Under the pieces are notes generated by a model. That model ran no database searches, was not told the origin of the DNA, and saw only the letters and a program-made list of their open reading frames with translations. Below are positions 8,617 to 17,375 of a stretch of DNA of 58,578 bases, one piece after another (position 1 is the stretch's first letter; the number at the start of each line of letters is the position of its first letter). Made by a program: the position numbers and the translations under genes. The stretch is taken from the IMG/VR virus record IMGVR_UViG_3300026521_000072, positions 1 to 58,578 of that record. One strand, 5' to 3'. The stretch is from a virus.

Positions 8617-10062
8617 ATGGAATCATTAACATTAGAACAACAAGCTATACCAGAGTATTTAAAGAATAACGATGGTATACTTCTTGTTGACGCTAAAGCA
8701 GGTGTAGGTAAATCGCATACAGCGTATAAAACAGTAGAATACCTTAACCCAAATAAAGTATTATACACTGCGTTTAACAAAGCTATTATTCAAGAAGGTA
8801 AAGAATTATTTCCTTCTAATGTAGAATGTCGTACACTTCATTCATTAGCATTAGCAGCTGTAAAACCTAAACTACCTATAGAAGACTTTACATATACTTG
8901 TATTAAAGAAGACATTAGCTACTTTTATAAAGGTATAATTATTAATGCTATTGATGAGTTTTATCGTTCTTCAAGTACTAACGCATTCGAGTTTGTTTCT
9001 AATTATATTAAAAATAAATTAGCTAATAATGAATTCCTTAAAGAAGAGAATGAACGTAAAAAAATAGAATTCTTATTAACTAGTATAGCTAACAACTATA
9101 TAGATAAAATGATTAATGATGAAATCAATCCAACATTTAACTATCTTCTTAAATGGATGCATGTACTATTAGTAGATGGTGAACTTAATCTTGAATACGA
9201 TCTAGTAATATTTGATGAAATTCAAGATAGTACTGGAGTAGCTTTAGAAATATTTCAACTACTATCAGCACCTAAGAAATTAGGTCTTGGTGACCAACAT
9301 CAATCAATCTACTTATTTATGAATTTAGTAAATGGGTTTGAAGTAATCAAAGATGTACCTATTTTACCAATTACTAAAACATTTCGCTGTAGCACACAAA
9401 TAGCTAAAGAAGTTCAACATTTTGGTAAACAGTACTTAGACAAGCATTTCCATTTCGAAGGTATAGATAATCCTGCACATGATGGTAAAACAGCATATAT
9501 CACAGCAACTAATGCATCTATTATTGGAATCATTAACAACCTTCATCGTGAAGGTAAGGGCTACATTCTAACTCGTCCGATTAAAGAAATTTTTGCAGCA
9601 CCTCTTGCAGTATTAACGGCTAGTAAAGGTAAAGCAGTTTACCATAAAAAGTACAAATTTTTAGAAAACGAATACAAGCAATTTCGTAAATCTCAGTATA
9701 CATCATTCTTTAAATACCTCTCTGTAGAAGTAGCAGAAGAAGAAATCAAATCTACTGTTAAATTACTTCAACAATTTAATCAAAAGCGTATCAATATATT
9801 TGATGTAATGAACGAAGCAAAAGTAGCGAAACGGGATCCACGTATTACAGTAGGTACCGGTTTCAGCCTTAAAGGACTTGGATTTGAAACAGTACATATC
9901 CATCAAGATTTAAACAACTCTCTAATTCGTATCATCGAACAAGGTGGTATTCAATCTAAAGAAGATTTAGTAGCTTTTAAATTGTACTATGTATCATGCA
10001 CAAGAGCAAGATGCAATCTATATAATGCAGAATTGTTAAAAACTATTAATATAACACTATAG
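8617..10062 (+). CDS. SF1 DNA helicase, UvrD/PcrA-like, 481 aa
   Basis: All superfamily 1 signatures are visible: Walker A AGVGKS at 28-33, motif II DEIQD at 200-204, motif III GDQHQSIY, motif IV TFRCST, and motif VI YVSCTRAR near the C-terminus. The size is compact compared with UvrD (about 720 aa). N4-like phages encode one such helicase near the primase and polymerase genes, and this gene probably unwinds DNA during phage replication. Ribosome binding site AAGGAAATAT precedes ATG 8617. Confidence 0.9.
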   Translation: MESLTLEQQAIPEYLKNNDGILLVDAKAGVGKSHTAYKTVEYLNPNKVLYTAFNKAIIQEGKELFPSNVECRTLHSLALAAVKPKLPIEDFTYTCIKEDISYFYKGIIINAIDEFYRSSSTNAFEFVSNYIKNKLANNEFLKEENERKKIEFLLTSIANNYIDKMINDEINPTFNYLLKWMHVLLVDGELNLEYDLVIFDEIQDSTGVALEIFQLLSAPKKLGLGDQHQSIYLFMNLVNGFEVIKDVPILPITKTFRCSTQIAKEVQHFGKQYLDKHFHFEGIDNPAHDGKTAYITATNASIIGIINNLHREGKGYILTRPIKEIFAAPLAVLTASKGKAVYHKKYKFLENEYKQFRKSQYTSFFKYLSVEVAEEEIKSTVKLLQQFNQKRINIFDVMNEAKVAKRDPRITVGTGFSLKGLGFETVHIHQDLNNSLIRIIEQGGIQSKEDLVAFKLYYVSCTRARCNLYNAELLKTINITL

Positions 10063-10070
10063 GATATAAT

Positions 10071-10445
10071 ATGTCACTACAAGAAGTATTATCTACTTTA
10101 CGTAATAACGTACCTAATTATTATCAAGTAAATTTTTATACTAGTTCTGAATTAAAAAATACAATTAGAGTGGTGACAACAACAAATAAAAAACATACAG
10201 AACAAATATTGTCTAAAATTCATAACTTATTAAAATCACTACCTATTAACTATGAAACATTAAAACTTCCATTTAGAGACGAATTCCATTTATTTATTAT
10301 TAATGATAAAGAAGATACAATTCGCTTCTATGAAACAACTCTGTATTACCAAATGAAGCAATTAAAAGCTATTAAAGACCAAGAGCTGCCTTTAATGGAA
10401 GAAATGCTCAATATAGTCAAACTTATAAAACAATTAAAGGAGTAA
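10071..10445 (+). CDS. Hypothetical protein, 124 aa
   Basis: Unrecognised protein, mixed alpha/beta in the first 90 residues and then a charged, probably coiled helix (QMKQLKAIKDQELPLMEEML). It is tightly packed between helicase and primase-like genes (8 nt and 1 nt gaps), so it is likely co-translated with replication proteins. Confidence 0.65.
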   Translation: MSLQEVLSTLRNNVPNYYQVNFYTSSELKNTIRVVTTTNKKHTEQILSKIHNLLKSLPINYETLKLPFRDEFHLFIINDKEDTIRFYETTLYYQMKQLKAIKDQELPLMEEMLNIVKLIKQLKE

Positions 10446-10446
10446 T

Positions 10447-12657
10447 ATGTCTCAATCGACACTAGACATCACACGCAACTACTTAACCGAACGAGGAGCG
10501 TTTACTCCTACTATCCACGAAGTAGTAGATGTAACTATGCAAACAATCAGCGGAGATATACCGACACATTTAAAATTATCTATTACTTTATCTGAACTTA
10601 TTACTCTTACTTCACATTTACGTAAAAATATTAAATTATATGATGGAACTATTGTACCTTGCAATGCTATTTCTATTGCTCTAGCTGCTAGTGGTGTAAG
10701 TAAAGATTCGTCTATGAATAAAGTACGTAGAGCACTTCAACCTGCATATGATTTACTTCATACTAAACGTAAACGTATTGCACGTGAACAAGCAGAACAA
10801 GCAGCATTAGATGATGGACAATCTTCTGAAGAATGGATTAACTACTACGAATCACCACCAGCTCTACAAGTAGGCCTCGGCACAGTAGAAGGTATGGTTA
10901 AACATTTTTCAATGCTTGAAGAGAGTGAATTAGGTTCAGCATCGATTAATGCGTCTGAAATCGGTTCTGAACTTCAGTCTAATCAATCATTTCTTGATAT
11001 TATTAAAACATTAGCTATTGGGTTTGACCTTGGTAAAGTACCTATTAAATTAGTTAAAGCAGTAGAAAACCGTGTTGGAGCTATTAATTCACTACCTATT
11101 AATGCCTTAATGTTTGGTTCTGAAGATGGTATTCTATACGATAATGCTATTAAAAATAAGTTTAAACTAATGTTTAATACTCAACTAGCTAGACGTACTA
11201 TCTTCAGTTTTAGTAGAGAAAAGCCTAAACCACGTGAATATAAATCTGTAAATGATGTTTTACAGTATCACGAAATTCAACGTACTAATAGTAAAACTGC
11301 ACAATCAAATATTGAACAGTATTTAATGGAGATGGTTGAATTTACAACTACTGAGCCATTAACTTTATCAAAAAAAGCACAAGCAGCTTTTGACGTATAT
11401 CTTGAATATAATAACAATTTAGCAGAAACTATAAGTCATCAATTACCAATTAGTAAATTATCTCGTAAACATAAACAATGGTTAGCTCTCAAACTATCTG
11501 GTAATTACGCTATTCTTGACGGTGAAACAGAAATTAATGAACAGAATTATATTCTAGCTATTAACACTATTGAAGAACTAGCAAATGATTTAGTCGATTT
11601 TGAACGTGAATTAATTAAAGAAATGTACGAACAATTTGCAGATTACTGTAAACTAAATATCAACGATGAAGAACGTTTATACTTATCAATACATGAACTA
11701 CGCAAACTAGGCTATATCCCAGCAGTATCTAACTATTTACCAAAAGTAGATGAACTTACCCATTTAGCTAGTATGTATGATGCAGAAGGTGTATATACTA
11801 GATGTGATGACGGTATCTGTTACGAACCTATTATCAATAATGATGAGTGTGGACTATCACTTTTACCTTTTAAACGAAATGAAACAGAATCCGATACTGA
11901 ATTTAAACAACGTATGGCTAAATCTTGTGATAAAGGTTATAAATTCTACGAATCTGATTTTAAATCACTATCAGAAGTACTAACTAAGTATGCTGCATAT
12001 TCTCCATTTTTGTTTCGTAATGGTAAACGCTCTAAAGCTAATCTTGAAGGTAAAACTAAATGGATAGTATTAGATGTAGATAACTCAACTATTACAGATG
12101 AAGAAGCTCATCTGTTGTTATCTGATATTAACCACCATATAGCTCGTACAAGTGACTCAACTAATCCGTTTAAATTTCGCATATTAATTGAATTGGATAT
12201 GCAAATAGATGTATCAGCAGATAATTGGAAATATTTTATTGAATCTATTAATAACGAGTTAGGTATTGAATCTGATATACTATCTAAAGCACAAATTTAT
12301 TTTGCGTATAATACAGAAACAGTATTATCAGTGACTGATGCTTCTCCATTATCAGCTAAACACCATGTAATAAACGCATCACAACATAAACGAGTTGAAC
12401 GTCCAACAGCTTTACCAAAAAAGCAGAAGGAAGCGGCTCTTAACGACAAACGAGAAACATTCGCATATGCATACGAAGCTTTAGATGGTGAAGGCTCTAG
12501 AGCACTTATTAAAGCTGCTTATCATGCACGAGATCTAGGAGCGGATACTGATTTTATTATACACTTAGTTGAAGATATAAATAACTATTGGACTGTACCT
12601 TTAAACAGCGACAGGTTACAACAAACAATAATTTCTCAAATATTAAGATGGAACTAG
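10447..12657 (+). CDS. Primase-like protein, 736 aa (N4 gp42-like)
   Basis: Large replication protein. Around residues 535-620 it has WIVLDVDNSTIT, then FKFRILIELD and KAQIYFAY, a spacing that recalls the catalytic Asp pair and later strands of archaeo-eukaryotic primases (PrimPol). The N-terminal 450 residues are mainly helical with no recognised domain; the last 80 residues could be a helical PriCT-type module. Position between helicase and polymerase agrees with the putative primase gene of N4. The AEP assignment is an inference. Confidence 0.55.
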   Translation: MSQSTLDITRNYLTERGAFTPTIHEVVDVTMQTISGDIPTHLKLSITLSELITLTSHLRKNIKLYDGTIVPCNAISIALAASGVSKDSSMNKVRRALQPAYDLLHTKRKRIAREQAEQAALDDGQSSEEWINYYESPPALQVGLGTVEGMVKHFSMLEESELGSASINASEIGSELQSNQSFLDIIKTLAIGFDLGKVPIKLVKAVENRVGAINSLPINALMFGSEDGILYDNAIKNKFKLMFNTQLARRTIFSFSREKPKPREYKSVNDVLQYHEIQRTNSKTAQSNIEQYLMEMVEFTTTEPLTLSKKAQAAFDVYLEYNNNLAETISHQLPISKLSRKHKQWLALKLSGNYAILDGETEINEQNYILAINTIEELANDLVDFERELIKEMYEQFADYCKLNINDEERLYLSIHELRKLGYIPAVSNYLPKVDELTHLASMYDAEGVYTRCDDGICYEPIINNDECGLSLLPFKRNETESDTEFKQRMAKSCDKGYKFYESDFKSLSEVLTKYAAYSPFLFRNGKRSKANLEGKTKWIVLDVDNSTITDEEAHLLLSDINHHIARTSDSTNPFKFRILIELDMQIDVSADNWKYFIESINNELGIESDILSKAQIYFAYNTETVLSVTDASPLSAKHHVINASQHKRVERPTALPKKQKEAALNDKRETFAYAYEALDGEGSRALIKAAYHARDLGADTDFIIHLVEDINNYWTVPLNSDRLQQTIISQILRWN

Positions 12658-12660
12658 AAC

Positions 12661-12996
12661 ATGGATGTAGTACATTTATATCATGTAAGTAACCCACTTT
12701 ATAGAGAGAGTATAATCAAAGAAGGGTTAGTACCAGGAGTAGGACCAAGTTATAAAGCTCACTATGATACTGGTACTGATACAGCACTAACACCTAAGGT
12801 ATTTGTATGTACACATAATAAATATGACTCTACATATAATGATGATAGATGGTTAATAACTTTACCTATTAAAGTATACAATAAGCTAGAATTCAAATTA
12901 GATAAAGATGTACTAGGTGTTTTATATACAACTCAAATAATAAATAACGAATACTTAAAATTAATATATTTAGGTACAGGTTTATCTATAATATAA
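12661..12996 (+). CDS. Possible ADP-ribosyltransferase-fold protein, 111 aa
   Basis: The N-terminus LYHVSNPLYRESIIKEGLVP has the H-x-S plus I-x-x-GL-x-P pattern seen in small ART-fold proteins (KptA/Tpt1-like and related toxins), followed by PKVFVCTHNKY, the place where a conserved second strand would lie. A catalytic Glu is not obvious. It starts 3 nt after the primase-like gene. If active it could modify host or phage macromolecules; function is not proven. Confidence 0.45.
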   Translation: MDVVHLYHVSNPLYRESIIKEGLVPGVGPSYKAHYDTGTDTALTPKVFVCTHNKYDSTYNDDRWLITLPIKVYNKLEFKLDKDVLGVLYTTQIINNEYLKLIYLGTGLSII

Positions 12997-13004
12997 GGAT
13001 AACA

Positions 13005-13223
13005 ATGACTGATGAACAATATACAATAACGCTACAAATAGGAAATGCTATTAAAGCAAAGAACGAACTATTAATATCTCATATATTTCTAACAGACAGT
13101 GAAAAATGTGAACTTATCAATAAATTAATTACATTTGAGAATAGTCATATTATTGCTAACTGTTTTAATGATGACAGTGTAGCATATTCATTATATCAAG
13201 AATTAAAGACTAAATATGAATAA
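13005..13223 (+). CDS. Hypothetical protein, 72 aa
   Basis: Small helical, acidic protein with no recognised family. It has a ribosome binding site (AAGGATAACA) and overlaps the next gene by 8 nt, so both belong to the same mRNA. Confidence 0.55.
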   Translation: MTDEQYTITLQIGNAIKAKNELLISHIFLTDSEKCELINKLITFENSHIIANCFNDDSVAYSLYQELKTKYE

Positions 13224-13788
13224 TTATAATTTAATAGTTAAACAAGACCAGTATCCTGAATCACCTCGTAAATGGGACAACTTAGGTACATTCATTATGC
13301 AGCATAGAAGATGTGAATTTGGAGACAGACTTTTTGAAACTGATGATAATAGTGTATCATTTAAAGAAGATTTTAAACACCACCTTAACTATGTTGAAGA
13401 TTGTTCTATTAATAACGTAATCTACTTACCTGTGTATATGTATGACCATTCAGGTATAACTGTATCAACAACACCTTTTAGCTGTAATTGGGATAGCGGA
13501 CAGATAGGGTACATTTATGCAACTAAAGAAAAAATACGCAATGAATACAATGTTAAACGCATATCAAATAAACTAAAAAACACAGCACTATCAGTACTTG
13601 AATCTGAAATAAAACTATTAGATAATTACCTAACAGGTAATATGTATTGTTACGAACTATATAAAGATAACAATCTAATAGATTCATGCTGTGGCTTCTA
13701 CGGTAACGATTTTAAAGAACAGATGAAAGAAGGTTTACCTAAAAAAATACATAAACTATTAGAACAGACGGAGGTAACTTATGAATAA
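13216..13788 (+). CDS. Conserved phage hypothetical protein, 190 aa
   Basis: The segment PVYMYDHSGITVSTTPFSCN followed by WDSGQIGYIYATKEKIR is a strongly recurring block in a family of phage proteins of unknown function. The C-terminal part has cysteines (SCCGFYG) and a helical tail. It overlaps the preceding gene by 8 nt. No biochemical role is known to me. Confidence 0.7.
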   Translation: MNNYNLIVKQDQYPESPRKWDNLGTFIMQHRRCEFGDRLFETDDNSVSFKEDFKHHLNYVEDCSINNVIYLPVYMYDHSGITVSTTPFSCNWDSGQIGYIYATKEKIRNEYNVKRISNKLKNTALSVLESEIKLLDNYLTGNMYCYELYKDNNLIDSCCGFYGNDFKEQMKEGLPKKIHKLLEQTEVTYE

Positions 13789-13793
13789 TTATT

Positions 13794-14264
13794 ATGAAGA
13801 TGGAAAGACTAATGATTAACACTCTATCATACCAAGAAAATTACTGGGTAGGGCCGGACGGTAAACACGTTCATTCCCATTCAGATTTACCAGATAACTG
13901 TACAGACATAGTCTATCTATTACAATTTGAATCTGGTCGTAAGTATATTGGAAAAAAATCAGTACGTTCTATTCGAAAGAAAAAACCTACTAAAACTCAA
14001 TTAGCTATTCGTAAAAATTACTCTCGTAAAGAGCTCACTAATCTGCCTTTTATTAAGTATACAGGCTCATCCAAAGAAAATGAAAATGAAGTAGTTATAG
14101 CTAAGTATATTCTTTACTACTGCTCTAACAAACGTACAGCAACTTATTTAGAAATGGCAGAGATGGTGTTACGAGAAGTACTATTTACAGACGAATATAC
14201 AAATAAGAATATTAGTGGTCGTTTTTACGATAATAGTTTAGATGGGTTGATAGAGGAGTTTTAA
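13794..14264 (+). CDS. GIY-YIG-like nuclease domain protein, 156 aa
   Basis: DIVYLLQFESGRKYIGKKS matches the start of a GIY-YIG nuclease fold (first Tyr plus KYIGKKS, where YIG is the second half of the motif). Later residues (YLEMAEMVLREVLF) suit the helix carrying the conserved Glu. It may be a phage seg-like endonuclease. A good GGAGG lies 20 nt upstream before a 12-codon ATG leader at 13781 in another frame, so the exact start is uncertain. Confidence 0.55.
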   Translation: MKMERLMINTLSYQENYWVGPDGKHVHSHSDLPDNCTDIVYLLQFESGRKYIGKKSVRSIRKKKPTKTQLAIRKNYSRKELTNLPFIKYTGSSKENENEVVIAKYILYYCSNKRTATYLEMAEMVLREVLFTDEYTNKNISGRFYDNSLDGLIEEF

Positions 14265-14761
14265 TGGCAAATTGGAGTAATTGTGAAATAAGTATTCAAT
14301 GTTATGATATTTTTGCCTTAAAATTTATCAATACTAAAATACAACGAAATACACAAGATGAGTATTTTCATTCTACTATCACAGAGAGTGAAATGGTAAT
14401 AGACGACTATTTTATAGATAATAGTGTTATTTATATTAATGGACAAGGTAGATGGTCAGGGCCAGAAAGTTATTTTAGAAAACTGGCACTAGAATACCCT
14501 AATTTAATTGAACAATTAGTATATACAGATAGTGAAGGGGGCTCTAACTATTTCACTAAATTTATTATCCAAAACGGCGAAATAGTAGAAGAAATTGATA
14601 CAGAACACTTTTCACCAGAAGCTGTACGAGAATACGGATTCGACTATTTTGAGTATCAATATGATATTTGGTGTGACGATGATACAGATATTGAAGAGAA
14701 ACAAGATATATACGATGTCTTTTTAGAAGCAGATATAAATTTAAATAAGGATGTAATATGA
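14264..14761 (+). CDS. Api92-like (DUF1281) ferredoxin-fold protein, 165 aa
   Basis: Starts MANWSNCEISI and contains GRWSGP and YTDSEGGSNYF, which fit the Api92-like family (ferredoxin-like domain, DUF1281) found in many phages and plasmids, of unknown function. The C-terminal 50 residues are acidic. The start overlaps the preceding stop (TAATG) and the stop overlaps the next ATG. Confidence 0.6.
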   Translation: MANWSNCEISIQCYDIFALKFINTKIQRNTQDEYFHSTITESEMVIDDYFIDNSVIYINGQGRWSGPESYFRKLALEYPNLIEQLVYTDSEGGSNYFTKFIIQNGEIVEEIDTEHFSPEAVREYGFDYFEYQYDIWCDDDTDIEEKQDIYDVFLEADINLNKDVI

Positions 14762-15258
14762 AAGAAATTACAGTAACATTAACAGGTAATAAAGCGTTAG
14801 ACTATATAGATAACCAACATACTGATTATAAATCAATGTATGAAAGTCTAATAGAAAAAAATAAAGTACTTTTAGAACGTAATCAGGAAATAACAGTTAA
14901 AAACATAAATTTACAAAAAGAGTTAGAATGCTATAAAATTAATAAACATATTCATATAGTAAAAAACTGTAACAGTGATAACAAAGATGTTCAACAAACA
15001 GTAAATTTAGTAAATGATACAACAACAACAAAAATCATTGAGACTAATCCTATTAAGTTTCCAGCAACTAAAAATTCAAAAAAGAATGGTACTAGGTGGA
15101 AAAATTGGGAACTTGCACATATTGAAACAACTAGTATTGGAGATAGTTTTTCTAACCTTCGTATTAAACTTCACGACCGCTCTGAAGCAGCTATCCGTTC
15201 TAAGTTAAACGAATATGGTGTAGGTGTGCGCAATGATAAAATTATTAAACTAAAGTAG
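14758..15258 (+). CDS. Coiled-coil protein with SANT/Myb-like C-terminal domain, 166 aa
   Basis: The N-terminal 65 residues form a probable coiled coil (YESLIEKNKVLLERNQEI). The C-terminal 55 residues (RWKNWELAHIETTSIGDSF then RSEAAIRSKLNEYG) have the tryptophan spacing and RS-x-x-AIRSKL signature of small SANT/Myb-like or helix-turn-helix DNA-binding modules seen in phage proteins. It may be a regulator or DNA-organising protein. Confidence 0.55.
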   Translation: MKEITVTLTGNKALDYIDNQHTDYKSMYESLIEKNKVLLERNQEITVKNINLQKELECYKINKHIHIVKNCNSDNKDVQQTVNLVNDTTTTKIIETNPIKFPATKNSKKNGTRWKNWELAHIETTSIGDSFSNLRIKLHDRSEAAIRSKLNEYGVGVRNDKIIKLK

Positions 15259-15263
15259 ATACC

Positions 15264-15839
15264 ATGGAAGCGTGTAAATCACAATATGCTTATACAACAC
15301 TTGTTGAAAATTACATAAAACATAATGTAAATAATACAATATACGAAGAAAAGCACAGTAGTACAGCAAATAATAGACTGTCTTTTTCTGGTAGTCATCT
15401 ATATAGTTATAATACATGTATAGCTAATTTTACAACTATAGGTAGTAAACAGTGGTGTTTTATTACTAATGAGTATTATAGTAGTACAACTAGTAGACAA
15501 ATAGGACAACTTACAGTACAACTTACAAACTGGGATGTATCTTTTGTAAAGACATCTAGTATATTTACAAACGCAATCGGTTCAGTATTTGATGAAAAAT
15601 ATGATAAACTTATTATAATATATAAGTCATTACATACTAAACGCAATATGCAAAAATATAAAAACCAAATAGAGGACATTATTAAGTTCTTCCGTACAGA
15701 AACAGATTTTTATCCAAACGAAGTAAAACCTTATCTAGATAATATAAATAAACTTCCTAATATACCTAAAGAAATGAACTCTTTTACACGTACTGCATTC
15801 AAATCAGAACTTAAACGAATAGGATTATTAGATGATTGA
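15264..15839 (+). CDS. Hypothetical protein, 191 aa
   Basis: Unrecognised protein with a Ser/Thr/Asn-rich first half and a basic helical second half. It overlaps the next gene by 8 nt. No motif, signal peptide or membrane segment is seen. Confidence 0.6.
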   Translation: MEACKSQYAYTTLVENYIKHNVNNTIYEEKHSSTANNRLSFSGSHLYSYNTCIANFTTIGSKQWCFITNEYYSSTTSRQIGQLTVQLTNWDVSFVKTSSIFTNAIGSVFDEKYDKLIIIYKSLHTKRNMQKYKNQIEDIIKFFRTETDFYPNEVKPYLDNINKLPNIPKEMNSFTRTAFKSELKRIGLLDD

Positions 15840-16314
15840 GATTGAAATAAACGTAAAAGAACTGTTAGATACTGAAGAAGTAGAAGATTTCTATAGTACT
15901 ATCTTTACTACCAAAGAAAAATTTGCACATAAAGTTAACCCAGATAACCCTACTAAGGCTGATTTATTAAATGAAGCAATTTACAATGATGAGTATTACT
16001 CTAATACATTAATTTGCTACCTTTCTGGAGCTACTTCGTCATTCATATGTGATATAGATAGTTTTATTATATATGCTAGCAACACTTATGATAGAGAAGA
16101 GGTATATAATGAACATGTAAAAAGTATGGTAGAAGAACGTATACATGATACTATAGGTAAAGATGGAATATGGTTAAAGTACTACATAGATGAAGATAGT
16201 ATTATAGATGACTATAAAGAAGATTTAACCTACGCTGATGTGTTATCTTGTGATGGTGCAGAATATGAATGTAAAATTGATGGTATAACGTTTTATGTAT
16301 ATAGGGTTTATTAA
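15832..16314 (+). CDS. Hypothetical acidic protein, 160 aa
   Basis: Acidic protein, 25-30 percent Asp/Glu by eye, of unknown function. Its stop codon overlaps the start of the DNA polymerase exonuclease gene (TTAATGA), so its translation is coupled to that of the polymerase. Confidence 0.6.
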   Translation: MIEIEINVKELLDTEEVEDFYSTIFTTKEKFAHKVNPDNPTKADLLNEAIYNDEYYSNTLICYLSGATSSFICDIDSFIIYASNTYDREEVYNEHVKSMVEERIHDTIGKDGIWLKYYIDEDSIIDDYKEDLTYADVLSCDGAEYECKIDGITFYVYRVY

Positions 16315-16988
16315 TGATAAAAGTAAATTATGAAGTAGCTAGTACTACTTTTAAAATACAAACTTTTTTAGAAAAATTATCTTCTTACGATATTATTTCA
16401 TTTGATACAGAAACTCAATCTATCTATACCAAAGAAGAACGTAAACAAGCAGATAAACTAGTGCAATTATGGAAAAAAGATAAACAAGCAGAAGCTGAAT
16501 ATCCTCGTAATGAACAGAAACTGATACGACAAATAGCTAAATCTTCTGGTCTATCTTACCCAGAACTAGTTAAAGTAACACATTTTATATTTGGAGTATC
16601 TGAGTCATTTAGTTATATAGTAATTTGCTATGACATACAGACAGAACTACTAATATGGAATTGGCTAAATAACTATAAAGGTAAAATAGTGATACATAAC
16701 GCACTATTCGACCTAAAAATAGATTACCATCGTACAGGCAAGTTACCTAAAAACTATGATGATACACAGTTAATGGCTAAAGTACTACTTAATGATGCTG
16801 ATGAGTTTGAAGGAAAAACAGGACTTAAACATCTTATGGGTTCGTATTATGACCCTAAATGGACAATGTTAGATGAAGATGGGTATGATGTAGTTGACTA
16901 CAAGAATGAAGCATTTCTACGCTATTGTGCGATAGATGGCTGTAGCTGTTATTTACTTCATACCTTACTTATAAAAAAGGACAATTAA
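16314..16988 (+). CDS. DNA polymerase 3'-5' exonuclease subunit (split family A polymerase)
   Basis: Proofreading domain of a family A polymerase as a stand-alone gene of 224 aa. Exo I is DTE at D31-E33; exo II is in IVIHNALFDLKID; exo III is YCAID near residue 210. Together with the 628-aa polymerase gene at 17375 it totals 852 residues, very near the single 872-aa N4 DNA polymerase, so an ancestral gene has been cut between its two domains. Two small genes lie in the cut. Confidence 0.88.
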   Translation: MIKVNYEVASTTFKIQTFLEKLSSYDIISFDTETQSIYTKEERKQADKLVQLWKKDKQAEAEYPRNEQKLIRQIAKSSGLSYPELVKVTHFIFGVSESFSYIVICYDIQTELLIWNWLNNYKGKIVIHNALFDLKIDYHRTGKLPKNYDDTQLMAKVLLNDADEFEGKTGLKHLMGSYYDPKWTMLDEDGYDVVDYKNEAFLRYCAIDGCSCYLLHTLLIKKDN

Positions 16989-17140
16989 TGAAAATAGAAA
17001 TGCCGATACTAGATTATATTTGGTTACAAAGAGTTTTAGCACAGTTACAAGTATCAATAGATGATAATGCACCAGATTGGCTAGAAGAGCAAGCTACAGA
17101 TATAATACAAATGTTAGATAATTTAATAGTAAATAAATAA
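16988..17140 (+). CDS. Small protein, 50 aa, inside the split polymerase locus
   Basis: Open frame from ATG 16988, which overlaps the stop of the exonuclease gene (TAATG), to TAA 17138-17140. The peptide (LDYIWLQRVLAQLQ...NAPDWLEEQ) looks like a helical hairpin. Function unknown; coupling to the exonuclease suggests it is expressed. Confidence 0.5.
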   Translation: MKIEMPILDYIWLQRVLAQLQVSIDDNAPDWLEEQATDIIQMLDNLIVNK

Positions 17141-17144
17141 ATAA

Positions 17145-17375
17145 ATGTATTCATATGCAACTAAAAATGGAAAAGTACTAGATTGGAAATTTAAAAAGAT
17201 AAAATATGGCTATGAAGCTTCATTAGATAATAAAGCTAAATTAGGTCAGATATTTAAATTTAAAGATTATTGGATAGCTATTTCTTATGTACAACCAAAA
17301 TACAGGGTTTCTGGATTTAAGTATAGATATTTAGCTATGGGATATTTAATAAAATTATATGATAAGGATAACTAA
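17145..17375 (+). CDS. Hypothetical protein, 76 aa
   Basis: Basic beta-rich small protein with many aromatic residues (KYRVSGFKYRYLAMGYL). The ribosome binding site is weak. Its stop overlaps the polymerase start (TAATG). It lies in the gap that separates the two halves of the DNA polymerase; whether it joins the polymerase complex is unknown. Confidence 0.5.
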   Translation: MYSYATKNGKVLDWKFKKIKYGYEASLDNKAKLGQIFKFKDYWIAISYVQPKYRVSGFKYRYLAMGYLIKLYDKDN

